Assembly (NCBI GenBank): GCA_001804705.1
Contig: MHAY01000091.1
Coordinates: forward strand, 1 to 64,000
Direction: 5' to 3'
From: Ignavibacteria bacterium RIFOXYC2_FULL_35_21
GTDB taxonomy: Bacteria; Bacteroidota; Ignavibacteria; Kapaibacteriales; UBA2268
Length of the DNA: 64,000 nt
A program made the translations under genes and the position numbers. Numbering within the stretch: position 1 is the first letter of the stretch; every line of letters starts with the position of its first letter. The notes below the pieces were generated by a model. The model did no database searches, had not been told where the DNA came from, and saw nothing but the letters and a program-made list of their open reading frames with translations. Shown in pieces: positions 26,205 through 34,560 of this stretch.

Positions 26205-26368
26205 ATCAACACTTCGGACATTTTTGTCATTCTGAACGGAGCGTAGCGGAGTGAAGAATCTATATCCTTTTTCTTATCAACAGCTTATAGATTCTTCGCT
26301 ACGCTCAGAATGACAATCTATAAGGTTTTTATTTTCAACTACTTAAAAAAAATGTCCGAAGTATTGAT
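26205..26368. repeat. Nested inverted-repeat element (about 164 bp)
   Basis: The outer arms at 26205-26225 (with ACTTCGGACATTTTT) and 26348-26368 (with AAAAATGTCCGAAGT) are complementary. Inside lies a second inverted pair: a GTCATTCTGAAC...GAAGAATCTATA block from 26226, answered by TATAGATTCTTCG...CAGAATGAC ending at 26314. It is non-coding and MITE-like. Confidence 0.75.
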
Positions 26369-26420
26369 TATTATATTTGTTGTTTATTAAAAATCATTCA
26401 TTTTTTTAAGATACTGAACT

Positions 26421-26645
26421 ATGGCAACATTGGAAATTTATAGAACTGATTTTTTATTTGCTAATATGAGCCTTATTACAGGTTTAGGTTCACCAATGAA
26501 TATTGCAGGTAATTATTATAATTATAATATATCCAAAACACCCAATGAAGCCGATGGATTAGCCATTGAGCAGGATTGGGGTGTAATAGGACAAGATATA
26601 GCAAAAGCTGTACAAAACTATGATGAATCGTTAAATGTCAAATAA
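26421..26645 (+). CDS. Small hypothetical protein upstream of DUF2335 gene
   Basis: A 74-residue protein without a known domain: MATLEIYRTDFLFANMSLIT, then a Tyr/Asn-rich middle, then DGLAIEQDWGVIGQDIAKAV. Composition is balanced and the frame is well kept. It overlaps the reconstructed start of the DUF2335 gene by 11 bases, implying a two-gene unit. Such pairs are known to me mainly from mobile or phage-derived regions. No function is assigned. Confidence 0.55.
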   Translation: MATLEIYRTDFLFANMSLITGLGSPMNIAGNYYNYNISKTPNEADGLAIEQDWGVIGQDIAKAVQNYDESLNVK

Positions 26646-27093
26646 AAACAGACAGATTCAAAAACCACATTAATCATCTCCTCAAGTACAAGACAATAAA
26701 CATATTGTTACTCAAGGAAGACAAGTTCAAATTATACAATCCGGACCTTTACCACCGGCAGATGAGTTGATAAAATATAATAATGCTTGTCCTGATGCTG
26801 CAGAGCGAATCATTAAAATGGCAGAACAGCAACAACAACATAGAACAGAATTAGAGAATAAAGTTATAACTCAACAAATAAAAGAAAGTCAGCGCGGGCA
26901 GATATTTGGATTTATTTTAGGTTTAATTGGATTATTAGGAAGTATAATTTTAATATATTCAGGTAAAGAGATAGGTGGTTCTATTTTGGGAGGAGGTAGT
27001 CTTACATTATTAGTATCATTATTTGTATTAGGTAAAAAAGCCCAAAAGAAAAGCTTAGAAGAAAAATCAAATAAAGATAATTCCGGACAATAA
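26635..27093 (+). pseudogene. DUF2335 membrane protein gene with in-frame stop
   Basis: From ATG 26635 the frame reads MSNKNRQIQKPH, meets TAA at 26671-26673, and then continues open to 27093. The downstream part carries the DUF2335 pattern: QSGPLPPADELIKYNNACPD, AAERIIKMAEQQQQHR and two helices near the C-terminus (IFGFILGLIGLLGSIILIYS, SILGGGSLTLLVSLFVLG). The conserved PLPP segment lies before the only later start (TTG at 26767), so that start would give a truncated protein. Either a nonsense mutation or a sequence error. Confidence 0.68.
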
Positions 27094-27158
27094 CATAATA
27101 TTTATACAAATCAATACGGTCAACTTCAGAATACCAATTTTTATAATCAATATCAAAA

Positions 27159-27184
27159 AAAAACCTTGACTTCTCAAGGCTTTT
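27159..27184 (-). terminator. Terminator after tRNA-fMet 3' fragment
   Basis: CCTTGA (27164-27169), loop CTTC, TCAAGG (27174-27179), with A-rich and T-rich flanks. It is homologous to the hairpin at 25985-26012, showing that the tRNA and its terminator were duplicated as a unit. Confidence 0.7.
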
Positions 27185-27193
27185 CAATTATAC

Positions 27194-27240
27194 TTTGTAG
27201 CGGGGACAGGACTTGAACCTGTAACCTTCGGGTTATGAGC
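27194..27240 (-). repeat. 47-bp copy of the tRNA-fMet 3' half (att-like)
   Basis: These 47 bases are identical to 27319-27365, 125 bases away. They cover the tRNA-fMet 3' end up to the anticodon loop. A duplicated tRNA 3' half is the usual footprint of site-specific integration. No integrase is visible nearby. Confidence 0.75.
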
Positions 27241-27322
27241 ACGGGTTTTATGGCTATAGATTCTGAACCAAGTTCAGAATGACAAACCACAATTCGTAAT
27301 TCGTAATTCATAATTGATTTTG

Positions 27323-27395
<73 letters not shown>

Positions 27396-27407
27396 GTATT
27401 TGGACTA

Positions 27408-27415
27408 CAAAATTA
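27408..27415 (-). promoter_or_regulatory. Possible -7 element of tRNA-fMet
   Basis: CAAAATTA on the plus strand is TAATTTTG on the minus strand, close to TAnnTTTG, and lies 12 bases upstream of the mature tRNA. No good -33 TTG is seen. The tRNA-like copy at 26026-26100 lacks this site. Confidence 0.3.
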
Positions 27416-27457
27416 CGAAATAATTGGGTATGGAAAAAATTGGTGGTTTTGATTTAA

Positions 27458-27532
27458 AAATCCCCCTGAATCCCCCTTTTTCAAAGGGGGAAAACACACC
27501 CCTGTCCTTCAGACTTCCCCTCTCAAGAGGGG
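27458..27532. repeat. GC-hairpin repeat copy B and adjacent CCCCTC hairpin
   Basis: 27458-27494 is a copy of the AATCCCCCTGAATCCCCC repeat with a TTTTTCAAAGGGGG arm. A second hairpin CCCCTC-TCAA-GAGGGG follows at 27517-27532. Both lie between the tRNA gene and the end of the PorV-like gene and could act as terminators for the latter. Confidence 0.7.
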
Positions 27533-27542
27533 ATAATAATTG

Positions 27543-28607
27543 TTAAAATTCGAGATTGAGGGATATGTGATGGGCAAGACGGCTTGAGGATATATAATCG
27601 GCTGAAATTGAGTAATCGAAACTTATCTTGAAAGGTAAACCCAAGTCTTCTTCACGTGGCTTAAGCGAAACACCTGCACCCCATACTGTCATTGGGAAAA
27701 GTTTGTATTCGTTCATATCATCACCGGCAAGTGCTATACCGCCGCGAAAAGCAAGAACTTCATGAACTGCGGCTTCAATTCCGAGAACAATATTCGGAGC
27801 ATTTTCATGCTGAGTTAATACTGCATCAAGACCAATTAAAACATATCTTGTAGCAGGTATGTAAATTTCCTCGATTTCGCCGCTGACAGTTGACCTTGAA
27901 GTATAGGACTCGTCATTCATCCCAAATTCCATTCCTATTCCGGTTCTTACTGTATAAGGCAGTATATTATATTCCTTTGAATCTGTATTCCATGTCATAA
28001 AACCGAGAACATTCTGAACTGAAGCGCCGAATGTAAACATATCCATTACGTTAAACTTTGTGCCTATGTCAACACCGAAGCCATTGGCTTTTGTGCCTGA
28101 GCCAATAAGTGCATCTGACAGATATTTCACACCTATGCCTACACTTGCAAATTCGATATTATAAGCTGCACCTCCTATAATAGCAAACTGCCAGTCTGTC
28201 AAATTACCAGTAGGAGTTCCGTTTACATCCCTTCCGACAAATGAACCTGTAGTAAAATTATTGATTGCCAAACCGATTCCAACATTCTCTGCAATGCTTT
28301 GTCCATAAGCAAGTGAAGAATGAGTCCTTCCAAATTCAAGAAATGAGTATGAAGAGTTGAATGTTGGATTTTCGGACAATGTGCTTAATCCCGCAGGGTT
28401 ATAGAAAAGGCAGGATGGCTCGTTTGCAATAGCCGAATAAGCTCCAGCCATTGCAAGCGGTCTTGCACCTACATCACGCAATAAATAGGATTGAGCATAT
28501 CCTCCGCCGGCAGGTTGTGAAAATAAATCAGAACAAAATATTAATGAGATACAAACAACCACAGCAGTTTTCATAAATAATTTGCTATATTTTTTTGAAC
28601 AACTCAT
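27543..28607 (-). CDS. PorV/PorQ-family outer membrane protein (T9SS-associated)
   Basis: A 354-residue protein with signal peptide (cleavage after about residue 31, FSQPAGG) followed by a 14-stranded FadL-like barrel. The segment DVGARPLAMAGAYSAIANEP then CLFYNPAGL is the hallmark of the PorV/PorQ (UPF0164) family, whose members act as shuttle proteins of the type IX secretion system. It starts at the base after the T9SS-tailed gene ends, linking it to secretion. An ATG 11 codons downstream is an alternative start. Confidence 0.83.
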   Translation of the reverse strand: MSCSKKYSKLFMKTAVVVCISLIFCSDLFSQPAGGGYAQSYLLRDVGARPLAMAGAYSAIANEPSCLFYNPAGLSTLSENPTFNSSYSFLEFGRTHSSLAYGQSIAENVGIGLAINNFTTGSFVGRDVNGTPTGNLTDWQFAIIGGAAYNIEFASVGIGVKYLSDALIGSGTKANGFGVDIGTKFNVMDMFTFGASVQNVLGFMTWNTDSKEYNILPYTVRTGIGMEFGMNDESYTSRSTVSGEIEEIYIPATRYVLIGLDAVLTQHENAPNIVLGIEAAVHEVLAFRGGIALAGDDMNEYKLFPMTVWGAGVSLKPREEDLGLPFKISFDYSISADYISSSRLAHHISLNLEF

Positions 28608-29132
28608 TTATCTCGAAATTACAAATTTTCCAACTATTCTGAATTTTTCGCTCTGGGCAACACACAAATATAATCCGTTCGGGAGTTTGCCTTTTGGAAT
28701 TTCATAGTCTCTGGCACACTCTTCAGGCTTAGGTATTCCTTTAAATAAATCCAGCACTTTTTTACCAAGCATATTATAAACTATGATTTCAATTTCTTTA
28801 TCATACAATTTGTTATCACTATCAAGCAAAGTAAGACAAATAAGGATACGTTCCCCATCCATGCTTTCCCTTATGCTAATGCTGTATTTTCCTCCTGTCG
28901 AGTCAGCTTCAATTTTTTTCTGGACAGCAGGTTTTTTCTTATCAGAATTTACAATTTCTGTGCCACTATATTCCGTTGAGTTAAGAAAAATTAAATTGTG
29001 AATACCCGAATACCTGTGAGCAAAAATATAATCATAACTGTTATCATTCACCTGGGAATAAGAATGGGTTGCCAGTGTAATGAACATTAGCATTGTTAAG
29101 GCAAATAAAAAAAGTATGATTTTTGTCGGCAT
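28608..29132 (-). CDS. Secreted protein with T9SS-type C-terminal domain
   Basis: A 174-residue protein: N-terminal signal peptide (about residues 1-27), a linker rich in Lys and Ser, and a C-terminal domain. That domain carries IIVYNMLGKKVLDLF, later LPNGLYLCVAQSEKF and the terminal KFVISR, the usual layout of a type A sorting domain. Almost the whole mature protein is this domain, so it may be a remnant or a small adaptor. It is directly followed by a PorV-like gene. The lack of any passenger domain is odd. Confidence 0.68.
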   Translation of the reverse strand: MPTKIILFLFALTMLMFITLATHSYSQVNDNSYDYIFAHRYSGIHNLIFLNSTEYSGTEIVNSDKKKPAVQKKIEADSTGGKYSISIRESMDGERILICLTLLDSDNKLYDKEIEIIVYNMLGKKVLDLFKGIPKPEECARDYEIPKGKLPNGLYLCVAQSEKFRIVGKFVISR

Positions 29133-29213
29133 ATAATAATTATTATCTAATTCAAATTTTATCTAATTGAGAAGCAAAACAATGAAAAAAATTGTAAAAC
29201 CATACTTTATAAT

Positions 29214-30800
29214 TTAATCCTCATGAGCAATTTCCTTAGCAAACTTATCGGCAAGCTGGGAAATCATCTCCTTGCTGTCATCAACCTTAGGTTCACCTGC
29301 CTGATTATTTTCCTTTAAAATCCCAAGGCTTTTTGCCACTTCTTTAAGTTTTGATAAATCAGTTTGAATCTCAGAATCTTCGGATTTACCCGTATCTTTC
29401 TCTTTCAGTTTCTGCTGTTCATCAAGCAGGTGCAAAGCCAGCTCAAGTTTTGCAGTTAGCTTAATATCTTCTGATGAATCGGGTAATTTCCCCCTGTCAG
29501 CCAGTAAAATATCTTTTTTAGCAGGTTCAAGTTTTTCAGCCAAATCATTTAATTTTTCTTCGAAAGTCTGTTCAAATTTACTTGGTTTCTTTTCTTCTGT
29601 TTTGATTGTTTTATCAACTTTAGTTATTTCTTCAGAAGCTCCAATTTTTTTATCAATCAAAGTCCCGGACTTCTGATAGGCTGAAACAGCCTTTCGTGCA
29701 ATCGCTGGGGGCTGTTTTGCTGTTGTGTAATCTTTTCTTGCTCCCGAAGGCTTTTTTCGTCTGACTTCAACTTGTTTTTTCCTCCACCTGAAATAGGCAA
29801 AAATGAGAAGGATAAAAATCACCACAAACAAAACAATGAAAACAAACAACAGCTTCGAAAAGCCCTCCGGAATGAAGGATTCGAGAATCTGAGTTATTGC
29901 ATCCTTTTTTGAATTATCTTTTGAATCGAATATTTTTTGGAATCTTTTATTATCGGTACTATCTTTCTTTACAGAATCCTGTTTTGCAAGAATGGCAGAC
30001 GAATCCTGAGTTAACAGGAGGCTGAACTCTTTCAATAATGAATCAAAATTTTTATCGGCATCACTTAATTCAGGATTATCAGGAACAACAATTTCAGGGA
30101 ATGAGACTAATCCTGTTTGTTTATAGAATGTATCTGCTAAAATTGCAGCTTCACTCCTATAGCCATTCATTTTCATTATTTGCGATAATGCGGCATAAGC
30201 ATCGGGTATTTTAATTTGGAATTTATAAGATATTAATAGATTTTCTAATGCTGACTTTACTCTTCCCTGCTGAAGCCTTAAGAAACCAAGAAATACAGAT
30301 GCATCGGCATTACCTAAAGAAACAGATTTTTCAAAGCTTTTTTCTGCTGAGCTTACAATATTGGCTTCCAGTGCAAGCAAGCCTGTTCTGTATTCATCTT
30401 CGGCGGGTGCAAGCTGGTCCCATCTGAATACTTCGACCATCACAGCACGTGAATAAATCAGCGGAGCGGCTGTATAACCCCGTTTGTCTTTCAAAATAAC
30501 ACTTATCTCAAGATTTTTCTTGAAACTCTGAACATAAACATCAGAGATTATACCTGTTCCGTGTTTTTCACGTGATGAATCGGTTACCAAAGCATCCCTC
30601 AACATGATAACAACTTTTTGTTTATCATCAGAAAGTTTAGTTGCATAATTCTGGGGTAATTCAGAGCAGTAGAAAGTTGCACGGTTCAAAGGATTAATTA
30701 CAACCCGCTGAATATTTATTTGACTGTAAATTGATTGCCCCCCAAAAGCAATAGCAATTGAAACAAATAAAATGAATAATATTTTCCTAAGTGATTTCAT
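29214..30800 (-). CDS. TPR-containing single-pass membrane protein in flagellar operon
   Basis: A 528-residue protein from ATG 30800. It has a signal peptide (residues 1-27), a beta-rich domain (about 28-130) reminiscent of AMIN-like modules, TPR-like helices (about 137-230), and one transmembrane helix (about 317-338). A long charged cytoplasmic tail contains probable coiled coil. The layout, with extracytoplasmic repeats, one helix and a charged tail, resembles FimV-type scaffolds, but no family is assigned. It follows fliA in the same direction. The frame is open upstream to 30863, but that start would overlap fliA and spoil the signal peptide. Confidence 0.62.
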   Translation of the reverse strand: MKSLRKILFILFVSIAIAFGGQSIYSQINIQRVVINPLNRATFYCSELPQNYATKLSDDKQKVVIMLRDALVTDSSREKHGTGIISDVYVQSFKKNLEISVILKDKRGYTAAPLIYSRAVMVEVFRWDQLAPAEDEYRTGLLALEANIVSSAEKSFEKSVSLGNADASVFLGFLRLQQGRVKSALENLLISYKFQIKIPDAYAALSQIMKMNGYRSEAAILADTFYKQTGLVSFPEIVVPDNPELSDADKNFDSLLKEFSLLLTQDSSAILAKQDSVKKDSTDNKRFQKIFDSKDNSKKDAITQILESFIPEGFSKLLFVFIVLFVVIFILLIFAYFRWRKKQVEVRRKKPSGARKDYTTAKQPPAIARKAVSAYQKSGTLIDKKIGASEEITKVDKTIKTEEKKPSKFEQTFEEKLNDLAEKLEPAKKDILLADRGKLPDSSEDIKLTAKLELALHLLDEQQKLKEKDTGKSEDSEIQTDLSKLKEVAKSLGILKENNQAGEPKVDDSKEMISQLADKFAKEIAHED

Positions 30801-30849
30801 AAACGGCAAATTCCAAAAAATCGGGCAGACGGTCAAATGATTTTCTGCA

Positions 30850-31626
30850 TTATGCCCTGTCAAATTCGATAATTTTCAATTTCAAATCTCCCAGCACCTG
30901 GCTGTGAATCTGGCAAACCCTGCTCTCAGAGACATTTAATACATTGCCTATTTCTTTGAAAGTCATATTTTCGTAATAATATAAAGTCATTACAAGCCTT
31001 TTTTTCTGAGCAAGTTTTTGGAGGTAATTAATAAGAAAAGAGAGACGTTCCTCATTTTCCATAATGACTTGTATATTGTCCTGATTCACATCGGCAATTT
31101 CTTCAATGTAGCTCCTATCATCTTCGTCCAAAACAGCCTGGCTGACCTCAGTCATAGTTTTAGAGGCTTTAGCGGCGGCGGCGGCGGCAAGATAAGATTT
31201 ATATTCATCATGCGTTACATTTAGTTTTTTCCTGATTTCTTCGGATGAAACCTCCCTGCCTTCCTTTTTCCTAAGTGAATCGCCTGCCTGCATGAAATCC
31301 TGTGCTTTTTTCCTTGCAGTTCTCGAAAGCCAGTCGAGCCTTCTCAATTCATCCTGAATAATTCCTTTGATTCGAGGAATAGCATAAGATTCAAACTTAA
31401 CACCGCGGCTCAATTCAAATCTTTCGATTGACTCATGAAGCCCGAGGATTCCAATATTAATGAAATCCTCCTCATCGAGTATTGAATTGTTCGGGAGATT
31501 AATTAGCTGGAGGACATACTTTACAAGCCAAATATAATGCATTATAAGTTGATGTTTGACTTTGAGCGATTTAGTCCTGCTAAACTCTTCCCACAATTTA
31601 TTCAAATTGATTTCTTCTGCCGCCAT
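30850..31626 (-). CDS. fliA: RNA polymerase sigma factor FliA (sigma-28)
   Basis: A 258-residue sigma-70-family factor of the FliA/WhiG group, which directs late flagellar genes. Region 2 is seen in HYIWLVKYVLQLINLPNNS and GILGLHESIERF with YAIPRIKGIIQDELR. Region 3 follows, and region 4 includes LYYYENMTFKEIGNVLNVSE. A run of six Ala in region 3 comes from a GGC repeat. It belongs to an operon with flhF, flhG and a membrane-protein gene, the classic flagellar regulatory order. Confidence 0.92.
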   Translation of the reverse strand: MAAEEINLNKLWEEFSRTKSLKVKHQLIMHYIWLVKYVLQLINLPNNSILDEEDFINIGILGLHESIERFELSRGVKFESYAIPRIKGIIQDELRRLDWLSRTARKKAQDFMQAGDSLRKKEGREVSSEEIRKKLNVTHDEYKSYLAAAAAAKASKTMTEVSQAVLDEDDRSYIEEIADVNQDNIQVIMENEERLSFLINYLQKLAQKKRLVMTLYYYENMTFKEIGNVLNVSESRVCQIHSQVLGDLKLKIIEFDRA

Positions 31627-31659
31627 ATTAAATTAATTCAAAACAGATCAATAAAATGA

Positions 31660-32238
31660 TTACTCAGCATTAAGCCCCTCATCAATTATATTTTGAGTAA
31701 TGAAATCATTCCCAGTATTTCCCTGACTGGCAGGTTGAGGAGTAACACCGGCATTTCCGACGACCGGAGGTGGTTCCCTGAATGGCCTCTCATCGCGATA
31801 ACCGCCGCTGAGCTGGCTGTCGAGCCTTGCTTCCTCTTCTGCCCTTTTAAGGTCATCCTGCCGTTTCTGCTCTCTGTCTGCTCTGATTGCTTCACGCAGT
31901 TTTTCTTTTTTAGCAGCGGACACAAGGAATAAAACGAGCATCATTAATGCACCAAACCCGATGTATGATGCTGAGAAAACGATAAATGCAATCAAAAGAG
32001 ATTCTCCCAAATCCTGTGACTGTCCAAAATACTTGTATATGAAAAAGACAAGTCCGACTACCAGACAGGCTTTGAAAAGGAACTTAAACGGAAATTCGAT
32101 TATCGAATGTATCCGCTTCATTTCTTTTTGTTCCCTTTTCTTACGCTTCTGGACACGTTCTTTATATTTTTTCTCAAAATCTTTTTTCTTATCGTCCCCG
32201 CCTTTTGCGGGCTTGCCTTTGGCTTCATCTTTTGCCAT
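31660..32238 (-). CDS. Membrane protein with two helices and charged ends, in flagellar operon
   Basis: A 192-residue protein of unknown function. A Lys-rich N-terminus (about 45 residues) precedes two transmembrane helices (IEFPFKFLFKACLVVGLVFF and LLIAFIVFSASYIGFGALMM). A Glu/Arg coiled coil (EKLREAIRADREQKRQDDLK) and a Pro-rich tail follow. GGTGA six bases before ATG 32238 supports this start over a GTG at 32250. Its place between flhG and fliA suggests a role at the cell pole or basal body, but this is inference. Confidence 0.6.
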   Translation of the reverse strand: MAKDEAKGKPAKGGDDKKKDFEKKYKERVQKRKKREQKEMKRIHSIIEFPFKFLFKACLVVGLVFFIYKYFGQSQDLGESLLIAFIVFSASYIGFGALMMLVLFLVSAAKKEKLREAIRADREQKRQDDLKRAEEEARLDSQLSGGYRDERPFREPPPVVGNAGVTPQPASQGNTGNDFITQNIIDEGLNAE

Positions 32239-32296
32239 TTTAATCACCACATTTTATTTTACTTAATATATTTCAATTATTTCTTATTTAAAAGGA

Positions 32297-33115
32297 TTAT
32301 TTAACATTTTGAAATACTCCACAATAATCTTTAATTTTCCCGGATAACACTTTTAATGAAACAGCAGCTTCGGATTCATCATTTGTGAGCATATAAAGTT
32401 CCTGGTTGAGTATTGACTGCTTTACTGCCCTGTCATAAGGTATAAAGCCAATAACATCAAGGTTTATATTCAGGAATTTCTTCGCCGCCAGGTTTAGCTT
32501 GGTTGTTATATCATCGGCATCATCGCCATCTATCACATTATTTACGAGCAGATGTATCTTTGCTTTATCAATGAAACCCAAAAGAATTTTCACCAATCCA
32601 TAGGCATCAAGAAGGGAAGTTGGTTCATCGGTTACTACAACACAAATCATGTCTGCGATATTACAGCATTGAAACATATCCTCGGTGTCCGAGGCAGGTG
32701 TATCAATTATGATAACATCAAACTTCGTTGACTGCAGAATATCAATATAAACATCGAGTATTTCCGATGATTTAAGAACGTGATTTTTTCCGGTTGCAAA
32801 ATGGTCGGCAAGAATAAATAAATTATCGGTGATTCCAAAGATAGCAGATTCAACCTTCATCCTGCCGGAATAAACTTCTTTTAACCTCACAGGAGGCTCT
32901 ACGCCAAACAGAATATGCTGATTAGGATAATGCAAGTTTGCATCCCATACCAGAACGGATAAGGATTGCTTTGATAAAGCATAAGCCAGGTTAGCCGCAC
33001 AAAAACTTTTTCCAACTCCACCCTTGCCACTGCAAACAGTGATTACATATGGCATTTTGAGCTGCTCTTTAAATTCTTCTTCGAGCTTATGATTATTTTG
33101 AACATCCGTTTTCAT
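32297..33115 (-). CDS. flhG: MinD-like ATPase FlhG (flagellar number regulator)
   Basis: A 272-residue ParA/MinD-type ATPase. The deviant Walker A KGGVGKS is at residues 31-37, Walker A' is VLVWDANLHYPNQH, and Walker B is VIIIDTPASD. Downstream of flhF it is expected to control placement and number of flagella by stimulating FlhF GTPase. A short N-terminal stretch with the E-E-E-F-K-E pattern precedes the ATPase core. It is spaced 30 bases from flhF. Length and motifs are complete. Confidence 0.9.
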   Translation of the reverse strand: MKTDVQNNHKLEEEFKEQLKMPYVITVCSGKGGVGKSFCAANLAYALSKQSLSVLVWDANLHYPNQHILFGVEPPVRLKEVYSGRMKVESAIFGITDNLFILADHFATGKNHVLKSSEILDVYIDILQSTKFDVIIIDTPASDTEDMFQCCNIADMICVVVTDEPTSLLDAYGLVKILLGFIDKAKIHLLVNNVIDGDDADDITTKLNLAAKKFLNINLDVIGFIPYDRAVKQSILNQELYMLTNDESEAAVSLKVLSGKIKDYCGVFQNVK

Positions 33116-33145
33116 ATTTTAAGAATTTATCTGTGTTCCTCTGAT

Positions 33146-34303
33146 TTATTTATAAAATTTGTCAAATAATTCATCGGGTAATAATGCCTTGCTTATTGCT
33201 TTCCTGCTTGCTGGTTCAATGTCCTCGGGAATTTTCTGTCCGTTAGTCAAATATGAAATTGGTATAGGATTATCTTTCAAAGCCATTACAATTTCTCCTA
33301 TTGAAGGAGCCTCATCTAACTTTGTCAGGATTAGAGAATCGGGATTCAGAGCACTAAATTCGGATATTGACTTTGAAAATGATGAGCCGCTCATTGTTGC
33401 ACTTTGAACAAGATAGATATTTTCAGGTTCACATTCTCTTAACATCATAGCTGTATTTTCCAATCCCGAATTATTCAATGGGCTATATCCTGCAGTGTCA
33501 ATAAAAATAAAATCCCTGTTCTTCTCTTTTTCTATTATATTTTTTAATTCATCACCGGTGTTAACAGTGATGTAAGATATGGAACCAATTGATGCAAGAG
33601 ACTGCAATTGTTCTACACCGCCAACTTTATGAGAATCAGCCGATATAATAAGAATATCAGATTTCAATAATAGTTTGCTGACTAGGGCAAGTTTTATCAG
33701 GCAGGTAGTTTTTCCACTACCAGTTGGACCGACAAAAGCAGAGACCACTCTTTTATTTTTGCCTTTTACGGGTTCTTTGATTAAAATATGTTCAGTAGCA
33801 AGAATTCGAGACTCAGTCAATGCTTCTTCAAATGAGTTAATATTAGCTCTTGCAGAAAGTGTAGAAGCAATCTTCAATGAAAATTCCTCGGATAATTCCG
33901 ATTTTCTCAAACATAAGTAAATGTCCTTAAATATATCATTCAAAACACTGCTATGAATGTACTTGACACTGTCTGATATTTCTGAAACCATTGATTTAAT
34001 CGAATTCAATTCATCATAAATTTGAGTTGTGGCTCTCATAAATTTATTTTCTCCTCTTTCAATTGCAAATTTAGAAACTAATGGTACTTCAGATAATTTT
34101 TGATTAGTTTTTTTTGTTGGTTTTTTAATTGATTTTAAAGGTGAATCGTCAATAGCGGCTACTATTTCTACAGCAGCTATTCCTTCGCCATCAGGCTTTT
34201 TTATGGTTCTGCTTGAAAGAATGACAGCATCTTCACCAAGCTCCTGAAGAATTTTAGCCTTACCCTCTTTCAGATTACGTGATATAAATTTTTTTATTCT
34301 CAT
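33146..34303 (-). CDS. flhF: Flagellar biosynthesis GTPase FlhF
   Basis: A 385-residue SRP-type GTPase. The B domain starts MRIKKFISRNLKEGKAKILQ, identical in layout to other FlhF proteins. It is followed by the N domain and the G domain, with P-loop FVGPTGSGKTT, the DTAGYSPL motif and the LTKLDEA specificity motif. It recruits the flagellar apparatus to its site at the membrane together with FlhG. It is the first gene of the minus-strand flagellar regulatory operon; the region upstream is AT-rich and divergent to a symporter gene. Confidence 0.93.
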   Translation of the reverse strand: MRIKKFISRNLKEGKAKILQELGEDAVILSSRTIKKPDGEGIAAVEIVAAIDDSPLKSIKKPTKKTNQKLSEVPLVSKFAIERGENKFMRATTQIYDELNSIKSMVSEISDSVKYIHSSVLNDIFKDIYLCLRKSELSEEFSLKIASTLSARANINSFEEALTESRILATEHILIKEPVKGKNKRVVSAFVGPTGSGKTTCLIKLALVSKLLLKSDILIISADSHKVGGVEQLQSLASIGSISYITVNTGDELKNIIEKEKNRDFIFIDTAGYSPLNNSGLENTAMMLRECEPENIYLVQSATMSGSSFSKSISEFSALNPDSLILTKLDEAPSIGEIVMALKDNPIPISYLTNGQKIPEDIEPASRKAISKALLPDELFDKFYK

Positions 34304-34560
34304 CTTAACTCAATGATTTATCATATAAATAATAAAAATATATTCCTATTTTAGAATATAATTTAATGCAATATATTAATAACTTTATAATAGTAGTAAA
34401 AATTATGCCAATAAGCATTAGTAGAGTATTTGAAGATAACATAATTTGAGAAAAAATTTATAATTTCAGTGGTTTCCAAATTAAAATATCTATTAAAATT
34501 AATTTTATTAAATTGCTAAATTATCAATTAAAAAAAATTAACAAATAATATGGTTTTTGT

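Noticed and set aside
20325-27240. A complete integrative element with integrase
   Set aside because: No integrase, recombinase or transposase gene can be seen between the repeats, so only an island-like region is claimed.
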